A stretch of DNA of 64,000 nucleotides, from the NCBI RefSeq assembly GCF_033558715.1, contig NZ_CP114606.1:1426001-1490000 (forward strand). The letters are read 5' to 3'. Under the pieces are notes generated by a model, which was not told the origin of the DNA, searched no databases, and was given only the letters and a program-made list of their open reading frames with translations. Shown piece by piece: positions 27,794-38,296 of this stretch (within the stretch, counting starts at the first letter, position 1; the number at the start of each line of letters is the position of its first letter). The translations under genes and the position numbers were made by a program. The DNA is from Acinetobacter sp. YWS30-1. GTDB taxonomy: Bacteria; Pseudomonadota; Gammaproteobacteria; Pseudomonadales; Moraxellaceae.

Positions 27794-28797
27794 TAAGCAC
27801 ATTCCTTAAGAACATCTTTTAATAATGCGGTGTATTCTGAAACAGCCAAACGTGGACCAAATTGCGCTACTACTTGACTAGACACTAAAATTGCCAGTTC
27901 TGCTGCTGTTTTTAAGCCAAGACCCGCATTAAGTGCATATAAAAAAGCACCCGCGAAAGCATCGCCAGCACCATTCGCATCCAAGGCAGTTACAGCACGG
28001 CCCGGTACAGTAAAGGTTTCACCATTATTGGAAATAAGCGCACCCTCAGCTGACATTGTAATGACAACGTATTGACTTAATTCTTTAAGTTTAACCAGAG
28101 CGGCTTCGACGGTATCTGTTTCGGTATACATCAATGCTTCTTGCTGGTTGCAGAACAAGAGATCTACACCATCTGCAATCATTTCATCCAGACCGGCACG
28201 GGCATATTGCACCATCGCAGGATCAGAAAGGGTAAATGCGATTTTAACCCTATTGGCTTTGGCAATTTCACGCGCCTGTTTTACGGCCTGACGTGCTGTT
28301 TCGGAAGTGGATAGATAACCTTCGATATAGAGCCATTTAGCAGTTGTTAAAGGCTGGAAGTCAATCTGTTCATCTGTGAGTTCAGCAGTAATACCTAAAT
28401 AGGTATGCATGGTACGTTCAGAATCTGGGCTGACCAGAACCATACAGGTACCTGTTACGCCTTCACTAATCGATTGGGTTGTAGTTTTAATGCCAGCTTC
28501 ATTTAAGCCATGCAGATAGATATGACCCAAATCATCATTACCGACACGGCAGGCATAGAATGCAGAGCCGCCCAAAGCTGCAAATGCAACTGTAGTATTG
28601 GCTGCTGAACCGCCTGAAGCCTGACCTTTATAAGTTTGAGTTGCTTTTAAGTTTTGATACAGAGTAGCCTGAGCTTCACCATCCGCAAGTTGCATGGTGC
28701 CTTTTTGCAAGTGATGTGCAGTTAAAAACTCATCAGAAACTTTAAATTCCTGGTCAATCAGCGCATTGCCAATCGCAAAAAGGTCAACAGTAGACAT
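27793..28797 (-). CDS. PfkB-family sugar/nucleoside kinase, probable adenosine kinase
   Basis: 334 residues from MSTVDLFAIGNALIDQ (an ATG two codons earlier is possible). Both PfkB signatures are present: GQASGGSAANTTVAFAALGG near 38-57 and DANGAGDAFAGAFLYAL near 270-286, with the catalytic Asp of GAGD. Phosphorylates the 5'-hydroxyl of adenosine or a related compound. Adenosine as substrate is inferred from overall resemblance. Translationally coupled to the Rieske protein. Confidence 0.85.
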   Translation of the reverse strand: MSTVDLFAIGNALIDQEFKVSDEFLTAHHLQKGTMQLADGEAQATLYQNLKATQTYKGQASGGSAANTTVAFAALGGSAFYACRVGNDDLGHIYLHGLNEAGIKTTTQSISEGVTGTCMVLVSPDSERTMHTYLGITAELTDEQIDFQPLTTAKWLYIEGYLSTSETARQAVKQAREIAKANRVKIAFTLSDPAMVQYARAGLDEMIADGVDLLFCNQQEALMYTETDTVEAALVKLKELSQYVVITMSAEGALISNNGETFTVPGRAVTALDANGAGDAFAGAFLYALNAGLGLKTAAELAILVSSQVVAQFGPRLAVSEYTALLKDVLKECA

Positions 28798-29058
28798 ATC
28801 CAAATATCACATTAAAAATGAAAGTGCTAAGTTTACACGATTGCTCGGGTTTGCTGTAGTTCACTGAAACATTTTCAGAATACTTTAAAAAATACTGTAA
28901 CTTATTCAGCTTGAATCTTTGGTCTAAGAATTGATTTATTTTTAAACGGTAGCGAGTGCAGCCATTGATTTAAAGGTTGGATTTTATTTATAAGATTAGA
29001 GTACCAAGCAGTTATACTGGTGCGACATTTGAACAATCATCTAAAACAGTGTGGGTAT

Positions 29059-29508
29059 ATGGATATTAAGATTGTAACAGCCGAGCAGCTCCCTGATCAG
29101 ATTGACACTTTAGCGACACTGGCGCGTAAAGAAGGTTATGACCTGATTGATAAGTTAATTGAAGAATACCGCACTGGAAAAAACTGTTTCAGTCAAAATA
29201 ATGAATTTCTGGCCTGTGCCTATGATGGCAATAAACTGATTGCCTGTGGCGGCTTAAACCAGCAATGGGGCGATAACGGCATTGAAGAAAGAATTGGCCG
29301 GGTACGTCGCTTCTATGTGCATCCAAAATATCGTCAACATGGTGTAGGTAAGCAGCTTCTAGCTTATCTGGAGCAGTTGGCACGACCATTTTATTCAGCA
29401 CTTTGTTTACAGACCGATACCAAACTGGCCGCCAGTTTCTATCAAAAACAGAACTATGTCTTTGTTGAAAACCACCCGAGTTATAACTATTTCAAGTATA
29501 TGATCTAG
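29059..29508 (+). CDS. GNAT-family N-acetyltransferase
   Basis: 149 residues from the ATG at 29059 (MDIKIVTAEQ); the frame is open to a GTG at 29020. The acetyl-CoA-binding motif is RRFYVHPKYRQHGVGKQLL (R/Q-x-x-G-x-G/A type). The substrate cannot be told. The 250-bp gap to the divergent kinase gene contains both promoters. Confidence 0.85.
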   Translation: MDIKIVTAEQLPDQIDTLATLARKEGYDLIDKLIEEYRTGKNCFSQNNEFLACAYDGNKLIACGGLNQQWGDNGIEERIGRVRRFYVHPKYRQHGVGKQLLAYLEQLARPFYSALCLQTDTKLAASFYQKQNYVFVENHPSYNYFKYMI

Positions 29509-29519
29509 AGATCATTGCC

Positions 29520-29555
29520 AAACCTGATCATTTAAAAATCAGATGATCAGGTTTA
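29520..29555 (+). terminator. Hairpin after the acetyltransferase gene
   Basis: AAACCTGATCAT pairs with ATGATCAGGTTT; only a weak T run follows. Confidence 0.6.
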
Positions 29556-29655
29556 CTTAATTCGATCAAAATCCTCGGTTTTCTGCGTGAATAATTCAAA
29601 CAACTACAGCTATAATGCGAATAATAATTTTTTAATTTAAGCATTAGGAGATCGC

Positions 29656-32595
29656 ATGACTGTAGATGTCACTGAAACCATTTCTCAAACTGTACATCCT
29701 GCGTTTCAGTTGGTACGTCAACAACATGTTGAAGCTTTAGACATTTTAGTGTCTGAATATAAGCATAAAGTGACTGGCGCCACCCATTATCATCTGGCGA
29801 CCAATCATGATGAAAATGTTTTTCTTGTTGCGTTTCGCACTCAGCCAATGGATTCGAAAGGTGAAGCGCACATTCTGGAACATACTGCACTGTGCGGCTC
29901 AGAAAAATTCCCGGTACGTGATCCGTTCTTCTTGATGATTCGCCGTTCGCTTAATACTTTTATGAATGCCTTTACAGCGGCAGACTGGACGGCTTATCCA
30001 TTCGCAACTCAAAATGATAAAGACTTCCAGAACTTATTAGAAGTTTATATGGATGCGGCCTTTGCTGCGAACCTGAATCCGCTGGATTTTGCTCAGGAAG
30101 GTATCCGTATTGAGCTGGAAAATGGCGAGCCAGTGTATAAAGGCGTGGTATTTAATGAAATGAAAGGGGCAATGAGTTCACCTTCAGATCAACTTTATCA
30201 TACTTTGGCGCATCACTTATTCCCGGACACTACCTATCACTACAACTCAGGCGGCGATCCTAAAGATATTCCAAACCTGACTTATGAAGAGTTGGTGAAT
30301 TTCTATAAAACGCATTATCATCCAAGTAATGCAGTATTTATGACCTTTGGTAATAAATCTGCTGCTGAGTTACAGGAACAGTTTGAAAATCTGGCACTGT
30401 CTAAATTTGGAAAAGGTGAAACACTTTATTCAACGCCAGAAACCCGTTTAACTGCGCCACTCAATGTAACAGAAACCTATGCAGTTGATGGGGAAGATCT
30501 GAAGGACAAGACTTATCACGTATTGTCATGGTTATTGCCAGAAGCGAGTGATATCAAGTTACGTTTAGGCTTGCGTCTCGTAGAAGGGATTTTGCTGGAA
30601 GATTCAGCATCTCCCTTACGTCATTACTTGGAAACCTGTGGTTATGCACAGTCAACTGGCCCATTCATGGGCGTAGATGATTCCAACTTTGAAATGACCT
30701 TCTACTGCGCGGTTCAAGGTTCAAACCCGGAACATGCTGAAGAATTCAAAAACGGAGTTTTCAAAGTTCTGGAAGATGTTGCCTCTAAACCTGTTGATCA
30801 ACAGGCAGTAGATGCGATCCTGCATCAGATCGAATTGCATCAGCGTGAAATCAATGGTGATGGTACACCGTATGGCCTAAGCCTGATCTTGAGCGGTTTA
30901 AGCAGTGCAATTCACCATCGTGATCCGGTTGAAGTCTGGGATGTGGATTCTGCGATTGCTTCAGTAAAAGAAGAGTTGCAAGATCCAATGTGGCTGTCGA
31001 ATCTGATTAAAGAGCATCTACTGGATAATCCGCACCGTGTTCAACTGACTCTGGTTCCGGATGCAACTAAATCTGCCAAAGAAGTGGAAGAAGAAAAAGC
31101 ACGTCTGGCTGAAATTTGTAAAGCTTTAACTGAAGAGCAAAAAGCAGAGATCAATGCTCAAACTGAAGCGTTAAATATCCGCCAAGATACTCCAGATGAT
31201 TTGAATCTGTTACCTAAGGTGGGTCTGGAAGATGTGCCTGCGGAATTGCAGATTGTTCAAGGCCAGTTGCGTGAGATTATCTGTAACCGCGTAGATACGC
31301 CGTTGAATCTTTATCATGCAGGTACCAATGGGATTTATTACCAACAGGTATTGGTGAAAATTCCAGATGAAGTGGTGCAATCACCGTATTTCAACCTGTT
31401 GTCTATTTTAATGGGTGAAGTTGGTGCGGGTGAATATGATTACCTGCAATTCCAGCAACTGCAAACAGCAGTCAGTGGTGGTCTGGGCATGGGCGCTTCA
31501 TTGCGTTCTAAAGTGGATGACAAGAACAAGATCAGTGCGTGGTTAACTTTAACGACTAAATCTTTGGCTAGCCATCTGGATGCGATCCGTCTGTTAAAAA
31601 TCGGTTTCGAGCAACTTCGCTTTGATGAAAAAGGCCGTATTATTGAGTTATTACAACAGCGTAAAACTCGTTGGCAGTCGCGTATTTCCGGTTCTGGTCA
31701 TAGCTATGCGATGCAAGTGGCATCACGTCAGCATAGCGCTCTAGCCTTGCGTGATTATCATAATACCGGTCTGGGTGCTTTGAACTGGCTGATTAACTTG
31801 GTCAATCAGGCTGAAAAAGATACAGCAGCTTATGATGCCATGATTGAGGAATTAAAACGCATTCATACAGTCTTGCTACAAGCACCAAAACAATTCCTGT
31901 TGGTGTGTGAAGAACAGCAGTCTGAGCGTCTGATTGAAGAAATTCAAAACGTGTGGGACAAACTGGAAGTGAATACTGCACCTGCAGAATTGACTCAGGT
32001 TGAAAAAGTTAATCATAGCAATGATGAAGCCTGGTTGATTCAGACTAATGTGCAGTTCTGTGCAGCAGCTTATCCTGCGGTAGAAGTTTCACATCCTGAT
32101 GCTGCTGCTTTGATGGTATTGGCAGGCTACTTGCGTAATGGTTATCTGCATAGCGCAATCCGTGAAAAAGGCGGTGCTTATGGTGGTGGCGCAAGCTATG
32201 ACGGAAATGCATGTTCTTTCCGCTTCTATAGTTATCGCGATCCACGCTTAGCAGAGACTTTCCAGGACTTTGATGCAAGTATCCAATGGTTGCTTAACGC
32301 ACCTCAACAACCGCATCAGCTGGAAGAAGCCATCTTGGGTTTAATTGCCAGTATGGACAAACCGGGGTCACCAGCAGGTGAAGCGATTACTGCCTGTTAT
32401 GCCTACCTGCATCAACGTACGCCAGCATTCCGTAAACAGCTTCGGGAACGTTTGTTGCATGTCACTCTAGATGATTTGAAACGTGTCGCACAGACTTATC
32501 TGGTTGAACAGCAAGCTTCAAAAGCGGTGGTTGCGCCATTTGCCAAACGAGAAACTTTAGAACAACTCGGCTTTACAATTCAGCAAGTTCAATAA
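29656..32595 (+). CDS. M16C (insulinase/presequence-protease) family zinc metallopeptidase
   Basis: 979 residues, as in the presequence protease PreP/Cym1 group. The inverted zinc motif HxxEH is His72-Ile-Leu-Glu75-His76 (HILEHTALCGSEKF), and the distal zinc ligand Glu lies in NEMKGAMSSPSDQ about 80 residues on. Four-domain organisation; the last domain keeps the Arg/Tyr region REKGGAYGGGASYD. No signal peptide, so cytosolic. Likely degrades peptides within its closed chamber. Followed 22 bp later by the phospholipase gene. Confidence 0.9.
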   Translation: MTVDVTETISQTVHPAFQLVRQQHVEALDILVSEYKHKVTGATHYHLATNHDENVFLVAFRTQPMDSKGEAHILEHTALCGSEKFPVRDPFFLMIRRSLNTFMNAFTAADWTAYPFATQNDKDFQNLLEVYMDAAFAANLNPLDFAQEGIRIELENGEPVYKGVVFNEMKGAMSSPSDQLYHTLAHHLFPDTTYHYNSGGDPKDIPNLTYEELVNFYKTHYHPSNAVFMTFGNKSAAELQEQFENLALSKFGKGETLYSTPETRLTAPLNVTETYAVDGEDLKDKTYHVLSWLLPEASDIKLRLGLRLVEGILLEDSASPLRHYLETCGYAQSTGPFMGVDDSNFEMTFYCAVQGSNPEHAEEFKNGVFKVLEDVASKPVDQQAVDAILHQIELHQREINGDGTPYGLSLILSGLSSAIHHRDPVEVWDVDSAIASVKEELQDPMWLSNLIKEHLLDNPHRVQLTLVPDATKSAKEVEEEKARLAEICKALTEEQKAEINAQTEALNIRQDTPDDLNLLPKVGLEDVPAELQIVQGQLREIICNRVDTPLNLYHAGTNGIYYQQVLVKIPDEVVQSPYFNLLSILMGEVGAGEYDYLQFQQLQTAVSGGLGMGASLRSKVDDKNKISAWLTLTTKSLASHLDAIRLLKIGFEQLRFDEKGRIIELLQQRKTRWQSRISGSGHSYAMQVASRQHSALALRDYHNTGLGALNWLINLVNQAEKDTAAYDAMIEELKRIHTVLLQAPKQFLLVCEEQQSERLIEEIQNVWDKLEVNTAPAELTQVEKVNHSNDEAWLIQTNVQFCAAAYPAVEVSHPDAAALMVLAGYLRNGYLHSAIREKGGAYGGGASYDGNACSFRFYSYRDPRLAETFQDFDASIQWLLNAPQQPHQLEEAILGLIASMDKPGSPAGEAITACYAYLHQRTPAFRKQLRERLLHVTLDDLKRVAQTYLVEQQASKAVVAPFAKRETLEQLGFTIQQVQ

Positions 32596-32617
32596 ATAAA
32601 AACAATGAGGATAGAGG

Positions 32618-33760
32618 ATGGCGCTTAATTCTATTAAGCGCTCAACTTTGCAGCTGGGCGTTTTGCTTGGCTGTGTAGTTGGGACGCAAGTTAATGCGGA
32701 AGATAAAACTGTAGCGAGTAGTCCGATGCCGGCAACGGCGGAGGCTTGCTCTGCGGTTGAAACCAATTCAGAACGCTTGGCCTGTTATGATGCGGTATTT
32801 AAAATACCGGCCGATAGTAAGCCAGATATTGTTTCTGAACGGCGTGCAGCCATAGAAATTGCGCCCGAACCTGATAACCTCAAAGCAAAAATTGAACAAA
32901 CCGTTTCCAATATCTATGCTTCAGAAGGATCAAAGCTGACTCCGACTTTATCCTTGCTGGATAGTCGTTGGGAATTGTCGCCGGAAAGTAAACTGGGTAC
33001 CTGGAATATCCGTTCTTATCAGCCGATTTATCTGATGCCAGGATTCTGGACTTCCAAGAAAAACGAGTTTCCGCAAAGTGAAAACCCAAATAACACGGTT
33101 GAAGAAGACCAGAATTTGACCTCGATTGAGGGGAAATTCCAGTTATCTTTAAAAACCAAGGCGGTTGAAAATATTCTGGGTGACAATGGTGATCTCTGGC
33201 TGGGCTATACCCAGTCTTCACGCTGGCAGGTATATAACTCGGAAGAGTCCCGACCATTTCGTGAAACCAATTATGAGCCTGAAGCCAGCCTGATCTTCCG
33301 TACCAATTATGATCTGTTTGGTTTGAACTGGCGTATGCTGGGACTAACCCTGAATCATCAATCTAATGGCCGTTCCGATCCATTATCTCGTAGCTGGAAC
33401 CGGGTAATGCTGAATCTCGGTTTCGAAAAAGACAACTTCGCCATGATGCTGCGCCCTTGGTATCGTATCGAAGAAGATCGTGCAGATGACAATAATCCCG
33501 AGATTAAAAACTATATCGGGCGTGGGGATTTAACTGCATTTTATCGTCATAATGCCCACGATTTTTCCCTGATGTTGCGTCATACGCTAAAAGGTGGGGA
33601 TGATAACCGTGGTGCGGTACAGTTTGACTGGTCATTTCCGATCAGTGGGCGTCTACGCGGCCAATTCCAGCTCTTTGATGGTTATGGTGAAAGTCTGATT
33701 GATTATAATCACCGTGCGACCTATGTGGGCTTGGGTGTATCCTTAATGAATTGGTACTAA
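32618..33760 (+). CDS. pldA: Outer-membrane phospholipase A (OMPLA)
   Basis: Calcium-dependent outer-membrane enzyme that hydrolyses phospholipids misplaced in the outer leaflet. 380 residues with an N-terminal signal sequence (LQLGVLLGCVVGTQVNA) and a 12-strand barrel region from about 120 on. The catalytic His247 and Ser249 lie in LNHQSNGRSDPLSRSWNR. A Cys- and Asp-containing segment after the signal (SAVETNSERLACYDAVF) is common in gammaproteobacterial homologues. Confidence 0.93.
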   Translation: MALNSIKRSTLQLGVLLGCVVGTQVNAEDKTVASSPMPATAEACSAVETNSERLACYDAVFKIPADSKPDIVSERRAAIEIAPEPDNLKAKIEQTVSNIYASEGSKLTPTLSLLDSRWELSPESKLGTWNIRSYQPIYLMPGFWTSKKNEFPQSENPNNTVEEDQNLTSIEGKFQLSLKTKAVENILGDNGDLWLGYTQSSRWQVYNSEESRPFRETNYEPEASLIFRTNYDLFGLNWRMLGLTLNHQSNGRSDPLSRSWNRVMLNLGFEKDNFAMMLRPWYRIEEDRADDNNPEIKNYIGRGDLTAFYRHNAHDFSLMLRHTLKGGDDNRGAVQFDWSFPISGRLRGQFQLFDGYGESLIDYNHRATYVGLGVSLMNWY

Positions 33761-33776
33761 TCTGTTTCATGTAAAA

Positions 33777-33802
33777 AACCACGCTTAGGCGTGGTTTTTT
33801 TG
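33777..33802 (+). terminator. Terminator of pldA
   Basis: AACCACGC-TTAG-GCGTGGTT then seven T; nearly the same stem as the terminator at 15141. Confidence 0.88.
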
Positions 33803-33824
33803 CTTATACCTATTCATTTAAATC

Positions 33825-35165
33825 TTAACCAATCTGAATTTCTGAAGGCGGATGTTTAAGACGGCTTTTCTTCGGTGTTGCAATTAAATAGGCAAGGGTC
33901 AAAGGTCCTAGACGACCCGCATACATCATAAGCATCAGAATGATTAAACTCGCTGGTTGCAATTCTCCAGTAACACCACGCGTTAATCCGACCGTACAGG
34001 CGGCAGAAACCGCCTCAAACAGTAAATCTAAAAAATCATGATCGGGTTCTAGAATGAGTAAACTCATAAAACCGGTCATGACCAGACCTGCGGTAATACA
34101 CACAACCGCTAAAGCCTTAAAAGTGGTTTTTTCAGAAATAGAATGATTGAACAAGCGAATTTCATCTTCACGGCGTAGAAAACTGATTACGCTGATCACC
34201 ACAATAATAAAGGTGCCAACTTTAATTCCACCCGCCGTACTTAAGGAGCCACCACCAATAAACATTAAAAAAATGGTGACTAGACTTGAGGCATCGCTCA
34301 TCTGGTCCATGGGCAGACTATAAAAACCCGAAGAGCGGGGAACAGTGGCATGGAACCAGGCATTGAGTGCCTGATCACCTACACTCATCAGCGCTAAAGT
34401 CTGTGGATTAGAGGCTTCTAATAGCCAGAGTACAATAAAAGCACTCAGGTTAAGGCCCATAATCGTCGTTAGAATCAGCTTGCTATTCGGGCTAAGCTTG
34501 CGCCAGCTTTTATTCTGTTTTACATCCATCAGAACCAGAAAACCGATCCCGCCAATGATATACAGCATGCTGATCGTAAAGGTCACGAAATACTGGCCGG
34601 AAAAGCTCATCAAGCTATTGGGGAAAAGGGAAAATCCGCCATTATTAAACGCAGAAACACTATAGAAAGCTGCATAAAACAGTGCTTCACCAAAAGGATA
34701 GTCTTCCAGCCACGCCAAGGTTAAAATCAGGGTGCCAATGGCTTCGAAAAACAGGGAATATAGGAATACCGCTTTAATGGTAAAACTGACTTTCTTCAAA
34801 CTGGTCTGGCCAATAGATTCCTGTGCCATCACTTGCTGTCTTAAGCCAAGTTTAGGCGATAAGCTCATGAAGGCGAGTATGGCAAAGGTCATAAAACCGA
34901 GGCCACCACATTGCAGCAGGAACATAATTACAACCTGCCCAAAGGGTGTATAAGCTTCACCAACATTGACCACAGATAGCCCGGTAATTGTCACTGCAGA
35001 AGTTGCTGTAAAAATCGCTTCTAACCAGCTGATTTCAGTTTGATGCGCAAAGGGCAGCATCAGTAATAAAGAACCAATAAAAATCAGTCCGAGAAAACCT
35101 AAGGCCAGCAGACTCGGTGGACTGAGATTGACAATCCTGTTCTGGTTTAAATTTGAGCTTTTCAT
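33825..35165 (-). CDS. Trk/Ktr-type potassium channel subunit (TrkH/KtrB family)
   Basis: Membrane pore subunit for K+ uptake. 446 residues, nearer to KtrB than to the longer TrkH. Four M1-P-M2 repeats are visible with pore segments TATSAVTITGLSVVN, YSVSAFNNGGFSL, ATVPRSSGFYSL and EAVSAACTVGLTRG. Its start overlaps the stop of the RCK subunit gene by 4 bp (ATGA), so the two are coupled. Confidence 0.9.
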   Translation of the reverse strand: MKSSNLNQNRIVNLSPPSLLALGFLGLIFIGSLLLMLPFAHQTEISWLEAIFTATSAVTITGLSVVNVGEAYTPFGQVVIMFLLQCGGLGFMTFAILAFMSLSPKLGLRQQVMAQESIGQTSLKKVSFTIKAVFLYSLFFEAIGTLILTLAWLEDYPFGEALFYAAFYSVSAFNNGGFSLFPNSLMSFSGQYFVTFTISMLYIIGGIGFLVLMDVKQNKSWRKLSPNSKLILTTIMGLNLSAFIVLWLLEASNPQTLALMSVGDQALNAWFHATVPRSSGFYSLPMDQMSDASSLVTIFLMFIGGGSLSTAGGIKVGTFIIVVISVISFLRREDEIRLFNHSISEKTTFKALAVVCITAGLVMTGFMSLLILEPDHDFLDLLFEAVSAACTVGLTRGVTGELQPASLIILMLMMYAGRLGPLTLAYLIATPKKSRLKHPPSEIQIG

Positions 35166-35818
35166 ATGGCCTTAAAATGCTTGGACAAACGGCGTAGAGG
35201 CTCTAGTAATCCTTCGACCACCAGAATGTCACCTTCCTTAAGTAGCAGCTCAAGATCCACGATATGTTGTATTTCAGTGCCGCGTTTATGTAAAAGAACT
35301 TTAATTTCGGGAACCTGACTCATTAACTGGTGTAAGGGAGTGTCATGATGATCGGCATGAATCTCGATTTTGACAATATAATGATCATCTTCAAGTGACA
35401 TATAACGGCTAACCATCGGGTAGCTGAGTGATTGTGCCACACGAACGCCCATATCTTCTTCTGGGTGAATAATTTTTTCGACATTCAGATGAGTCAAAAT
35501 CATATGATGGGCTTTGGATTTGGCTTTGGCCCAGATTTTTTTTACACCCATATTTTTTAGATGCAGTACACACAGAATGCTGGCTTCAATATCTTCACCA
35601 ATCGCGACTACGACTGCTTCACAGCGCTGGATATCCAGTTCATCCAGGACATGCTCATCGGTTGCATCGGCAATCACCGCATGGGTAAGCTGATCGGAAA
35701 TATTTTCCACATATTTTTTATCGAGATCGATTCCAATCACATCATGTTTCAGGCTGATCAGTTGAGTCGCTACTGTTGCACCGAAGCTGCCCAGCCCAAT
35801 GACTGCAAATAATGCCAT
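35162..35818 (-). CDS. Potassium uptake regulatory subunit (TrkA/KtrA, RCK domains)
   Basis: 218 residues: an N-terminal nucleotide-binding RCK domain (FAVIGLGSFGATVATQLI, with GIDLDKKYVE binding the adenine ribose) and a C-terminal RCK-C ligand domain (about 135-215). The single pair of domains makes it KtrA-like. It gates the membrane subunit encoded immediately downstream. Confidence 0.9.
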   Translation of the reverse strand: MALFAVIGLGSFGATVATQLISLKHDVIGIDLDKKYVENISDQLTHAVIADATDEHVLDELDIQRCEAVVVAIGEDIEASILCVLHLKNMGVKKIWAKAKSKAHHMILTHLNVEKIIHPEEDMGVRVAQSLSYPMVSRYMSLEDDHYIVKIEIHADHHDTPLHQLMSQVPEIKVLLHKRGTEIQHIVDLELLLKEGDILVVEGLLEPLRRLSKHFKAI

Positions 35819-35942
35819 GCATATTTCCCTAAATCTTTTTATTTCAAATCAGTTCATGTCTAAGTACGTATCTTAAAGATTTTTATAGTTTTCAGCTATC
35901 TGGCCTTACATAAATACTTCATACATTTTTTTAGCTGGACAT

Positions 35943-35968
35943 AAAAAAACCGCCTCGAAAGGCGGTTT
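35943..35968 (-). terminator. Terminator of ilvA
   Basis: ACCGCC / GGCGGT stem with T run on the minus strand, 13-38 bases beyond the ilvA stop. Confidence 0.85.
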
Positions 35969-35980
35969 ATATCAAACTGA

Positions 35981-37519
35981 TTATTTCAAGAAACGCTGAT
36001 AACCCAGGTTGTTGGTGATTTCTTCATATGGATAAGTAATGCTTTCCAATGTCTCAATCAAACCATCTGGATTTTGCTGTGCATCTTCTGCTTCCAGGCC
36101 GACCAGTACGCGACCTTCTGCAGCGCCGTGGTTACGGTAATGGAACAGGGTGATGTTATGCGTTGGGCCAAGACATTCCAGGAACATTAGCAGGGCACCT
36201 GGACGTTCCGGGAATTCCACACGGAACAGACGCTCATTTTCAATATCAGCATGACCGCCAATCAGGTAACGGATATGTAGTTTTGCGACTTCGTCATCAG
36301 ACAGATCATCAACATCGTAGTCGAATTTCAGGTTTTCATAGATTTCCTGACGTTCTTTTTCACCATTTTTCAGGCTGATACCGACAAAGACCTGAGCTGC
36401 AGAAGCATCACTTGAACGGTAGTTAAACTCTGTGATATTACGGCCTTGTAGTGCACGGCAGAATTTCAGGAATGAACCTTTTTCTTCTGGAATAGTTACG
36501 GCAAAGATAGCTTCTTTGCGTTCGCCGAGTTCTGTACGTTCGGCAATATAGCGCAGACGGTCGAAGTTCATGTTCGCACCGCAAACAATCGATACGATGT
36601 TTTTGCCTTGAATGCCGTGTTCAGCGACATATTTTTTAATCCCTGCCAACGCCATTGCACCTGACGGTTCTACGATGCTACGGCATTCATCATAAGTATC
36701 TTTAATTGCTGCACAGACTTCATCGGTATTGACCAGTACCACATCAGGTTCAACAATTGGGCCAGAATTATCTGATTTTTGCAGACGGATCACATCAAAT
36801 GGTTTTTCACCAATTTGTGCCACCGCAGTACCATCGGCAAATAAACCGACTGATGGCAGAATCACACGTTCATTGGCTTCTAAGGCCGCTTTTAAGCACG
36901 CGGATTCATCATATTCCACAGGAATCACTTTGACATGCGGAGCCACATCTCCCAAGTACGCTGCAACACCGGCAATCAGGCCACCACCACCAACAGCAAC
37001 GAAGACATATTCTACATCGCGCCATTGACGCAGGATTTCATTGGCAATCGTACCTTGACCGGCCATCACCAGTTCATCGTCATAAGGTGGAATAAAGGTC
37101 ATGCCATCTTCTTGGGCACGTTGAATGGCATATTTATTGGCAACGTCAAATGAATCACCATGTAATACTACTTCACCCCCTAAACGTTTTACTGCTTGGA
37201 CTTTAATGTCGGGCGTGGTCTTTGGCATCACAATAATCGCGCGAATACCCAGCTTTTTCCCTGACAGTGCCACGCCTTGGGCATGGTTGCCTGCTGAAGC
37301 TGTGATAACGCCACGTTCGAGTTGTGATTTCGGTAATTGACTAATACGGTTATAGGCACCGCGTAGTTTAAATGAAAAGACCGGTTGTAAATCTTCACGT
37401 TTAAAGCGAATGTTATTATTTAAGCGTTCGCTAATTCGTGGCGCTGCTTCGAGTGGGGTTTCGATTGCAACATCGTAGACCGTTGCTTGTAAAATTTGTC
37501 GAACCAAACGAGACAGCAT
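35981..37519 (-). CDS. ilvA: Threonine ammonia-lyase, biosynthetic (threonine deaminase)
   Basis: PLP enzyme making 2-oxobutanoate from threonine, the first step to isoleucine. 512 residues (E. coli IlvA 514). PLP lysine Lys51 in PVFSFKLRGAYN; phosphate-binding glycine loop VAVGGGGLIAGVA. Two C-terminal ACT-like regulatory domains (about 330-510) identify the isoleucine-inhibited biosynthetic form rather than the short catabolic one. Confidence 0.95.
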   Translation of the reverse strand: MLSRLVRQILQATVYDVAIETPLEAAPRISERLNNNIRFKREDLQPVFSFKLRGAYNRISQLPKSQLERGVITASAGNHAQGVALSGKKLGIRAIIVMPKTTPDIKVQAVKRLGGEVVLHGDSFDVANKYAIQRAQEDGMTFIPPYDDELVMAGQGTIANEILRQWRDVEYVFVAVGGGGLIAGVAAYLGDVAPHVKVIPVEYDESACLKAALEANERVILPSVGLFADGTAVAQIGEKPFDVIRLQKSDNSGPIVEPDVVLVNTDEVCAAIKDTYDECRSIVEPSGAMALAGIKKYVAEHGIQGKNIVSIVCGANMNFDRLRYIAERTELGERKEAIFAVTIPEEKGSFLKFCRALQGRNITEFNYRSSDASAAQVFVGISLKNGEKERQEIYENLKFDYDVDDLSDDEVAKLHIRYLIGGHADIENERLFRVEFPERPGALLMFLECLGPTHNITLFHYRNHGAAEGRVLVGLEAEDAQQNPDGLIETLESITYPYEEITNNLGYQRFLK

Positions 37520-37623
37520 GTTAATTTTCCATCTAACAGTTTAAAATAAGACTCTATTGTAACAAACCACACGGCTTTGCGGTTTAAAATTACTGCAAAA
37601 GTCCAAATTAGTTGAGTGATGTC

Positions 37624-38295
37624 ATGAGTCTATATGCAACCCAAGATGAGAAAAAACAAGCTGCAGCCAAAGCGGCTTTAAAACACTTACCAAAAGGGGG
37701 CATTTTAGGCGTAGGTACAGGTAGTACCGTTAACTTTTTAATTGACCTTTTACCAGAACTGCAATTGGAAGCTGCTGTTGCAAGTTCTGAAGCGACTGCA
37801 CAGCGTCTGAAAAAATTAGGCATTGAAGTGGTTGATATGAATAGCGTGGGCGGTTTAGATGCCTATGTCGATGGTGCTGATGAAATTGACCGTCATATGC
37901 ACATGATCAAAGGTGGTGGTGCTGCGCTTACACGTGAAAAAATCGTGGCGTCGATTGCGAAAAAATTCGTATGTATCGTCGATGATTCGAAATGGGTAGA
38001 GCAGTTGGGTCGTGATTTCCCATTACCTGTTGAAGTGATTCCAATGGCACGTTCAGCAGTCGCACGTAAGTTGGTGGCATTAGGTGGTGATCCTGCTTAC
38101 CGTGAAGGTGTAGTGACTGATAATGGAAATGTTATTTTGGATGTGCATAACCTGAATATTCTGAATGCGCTTGAGCTGGAAAAAACGATTAATGACATTC
38201 CAGGCGTCGTATGTAACGGTATTTTCGCGATCAATAAAGCGGATATTGCGATTGTTGCGACCAATAATGGTATTGAAGAGCGTACAGCGATTTAA
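37624..38295 (+). CDS. rpiA: Ribose-5-phosphate isomerase A
   Basis: Interconverts ribose-5-phosphate and ribulose-5-phosphate in the pentose phosphate pathway. 223 residues from [11 protein letters not shown]; the frame runs four codons further to a GTG at 37612. Conserved motifs [38 protein letters not shown] and [16 protein letters not shown] are all present. Divergent from ilvA across about 100 bp. Confidence 0.96.
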   Translation: MSLYATQDEKKQAAAKAALKHLPKGGILGVGTGSTVNFLIDLLPELQLEAAVASSEATAQRLKKLGIEVVDMNSVGGLDAYVDGADEIDRHMHMIKGGGAALTREKIVASIAKKFVCIVDDSKWVEQLGRDFPLPVEVIPMARSAVARKLVALGGDPAYREGVVTDNGNVILDVHNLNILNALELEKTINDIPGVVCNGIFAINKADIAIVATNNGIEERTAI

Positions 38296-38296
38296 G

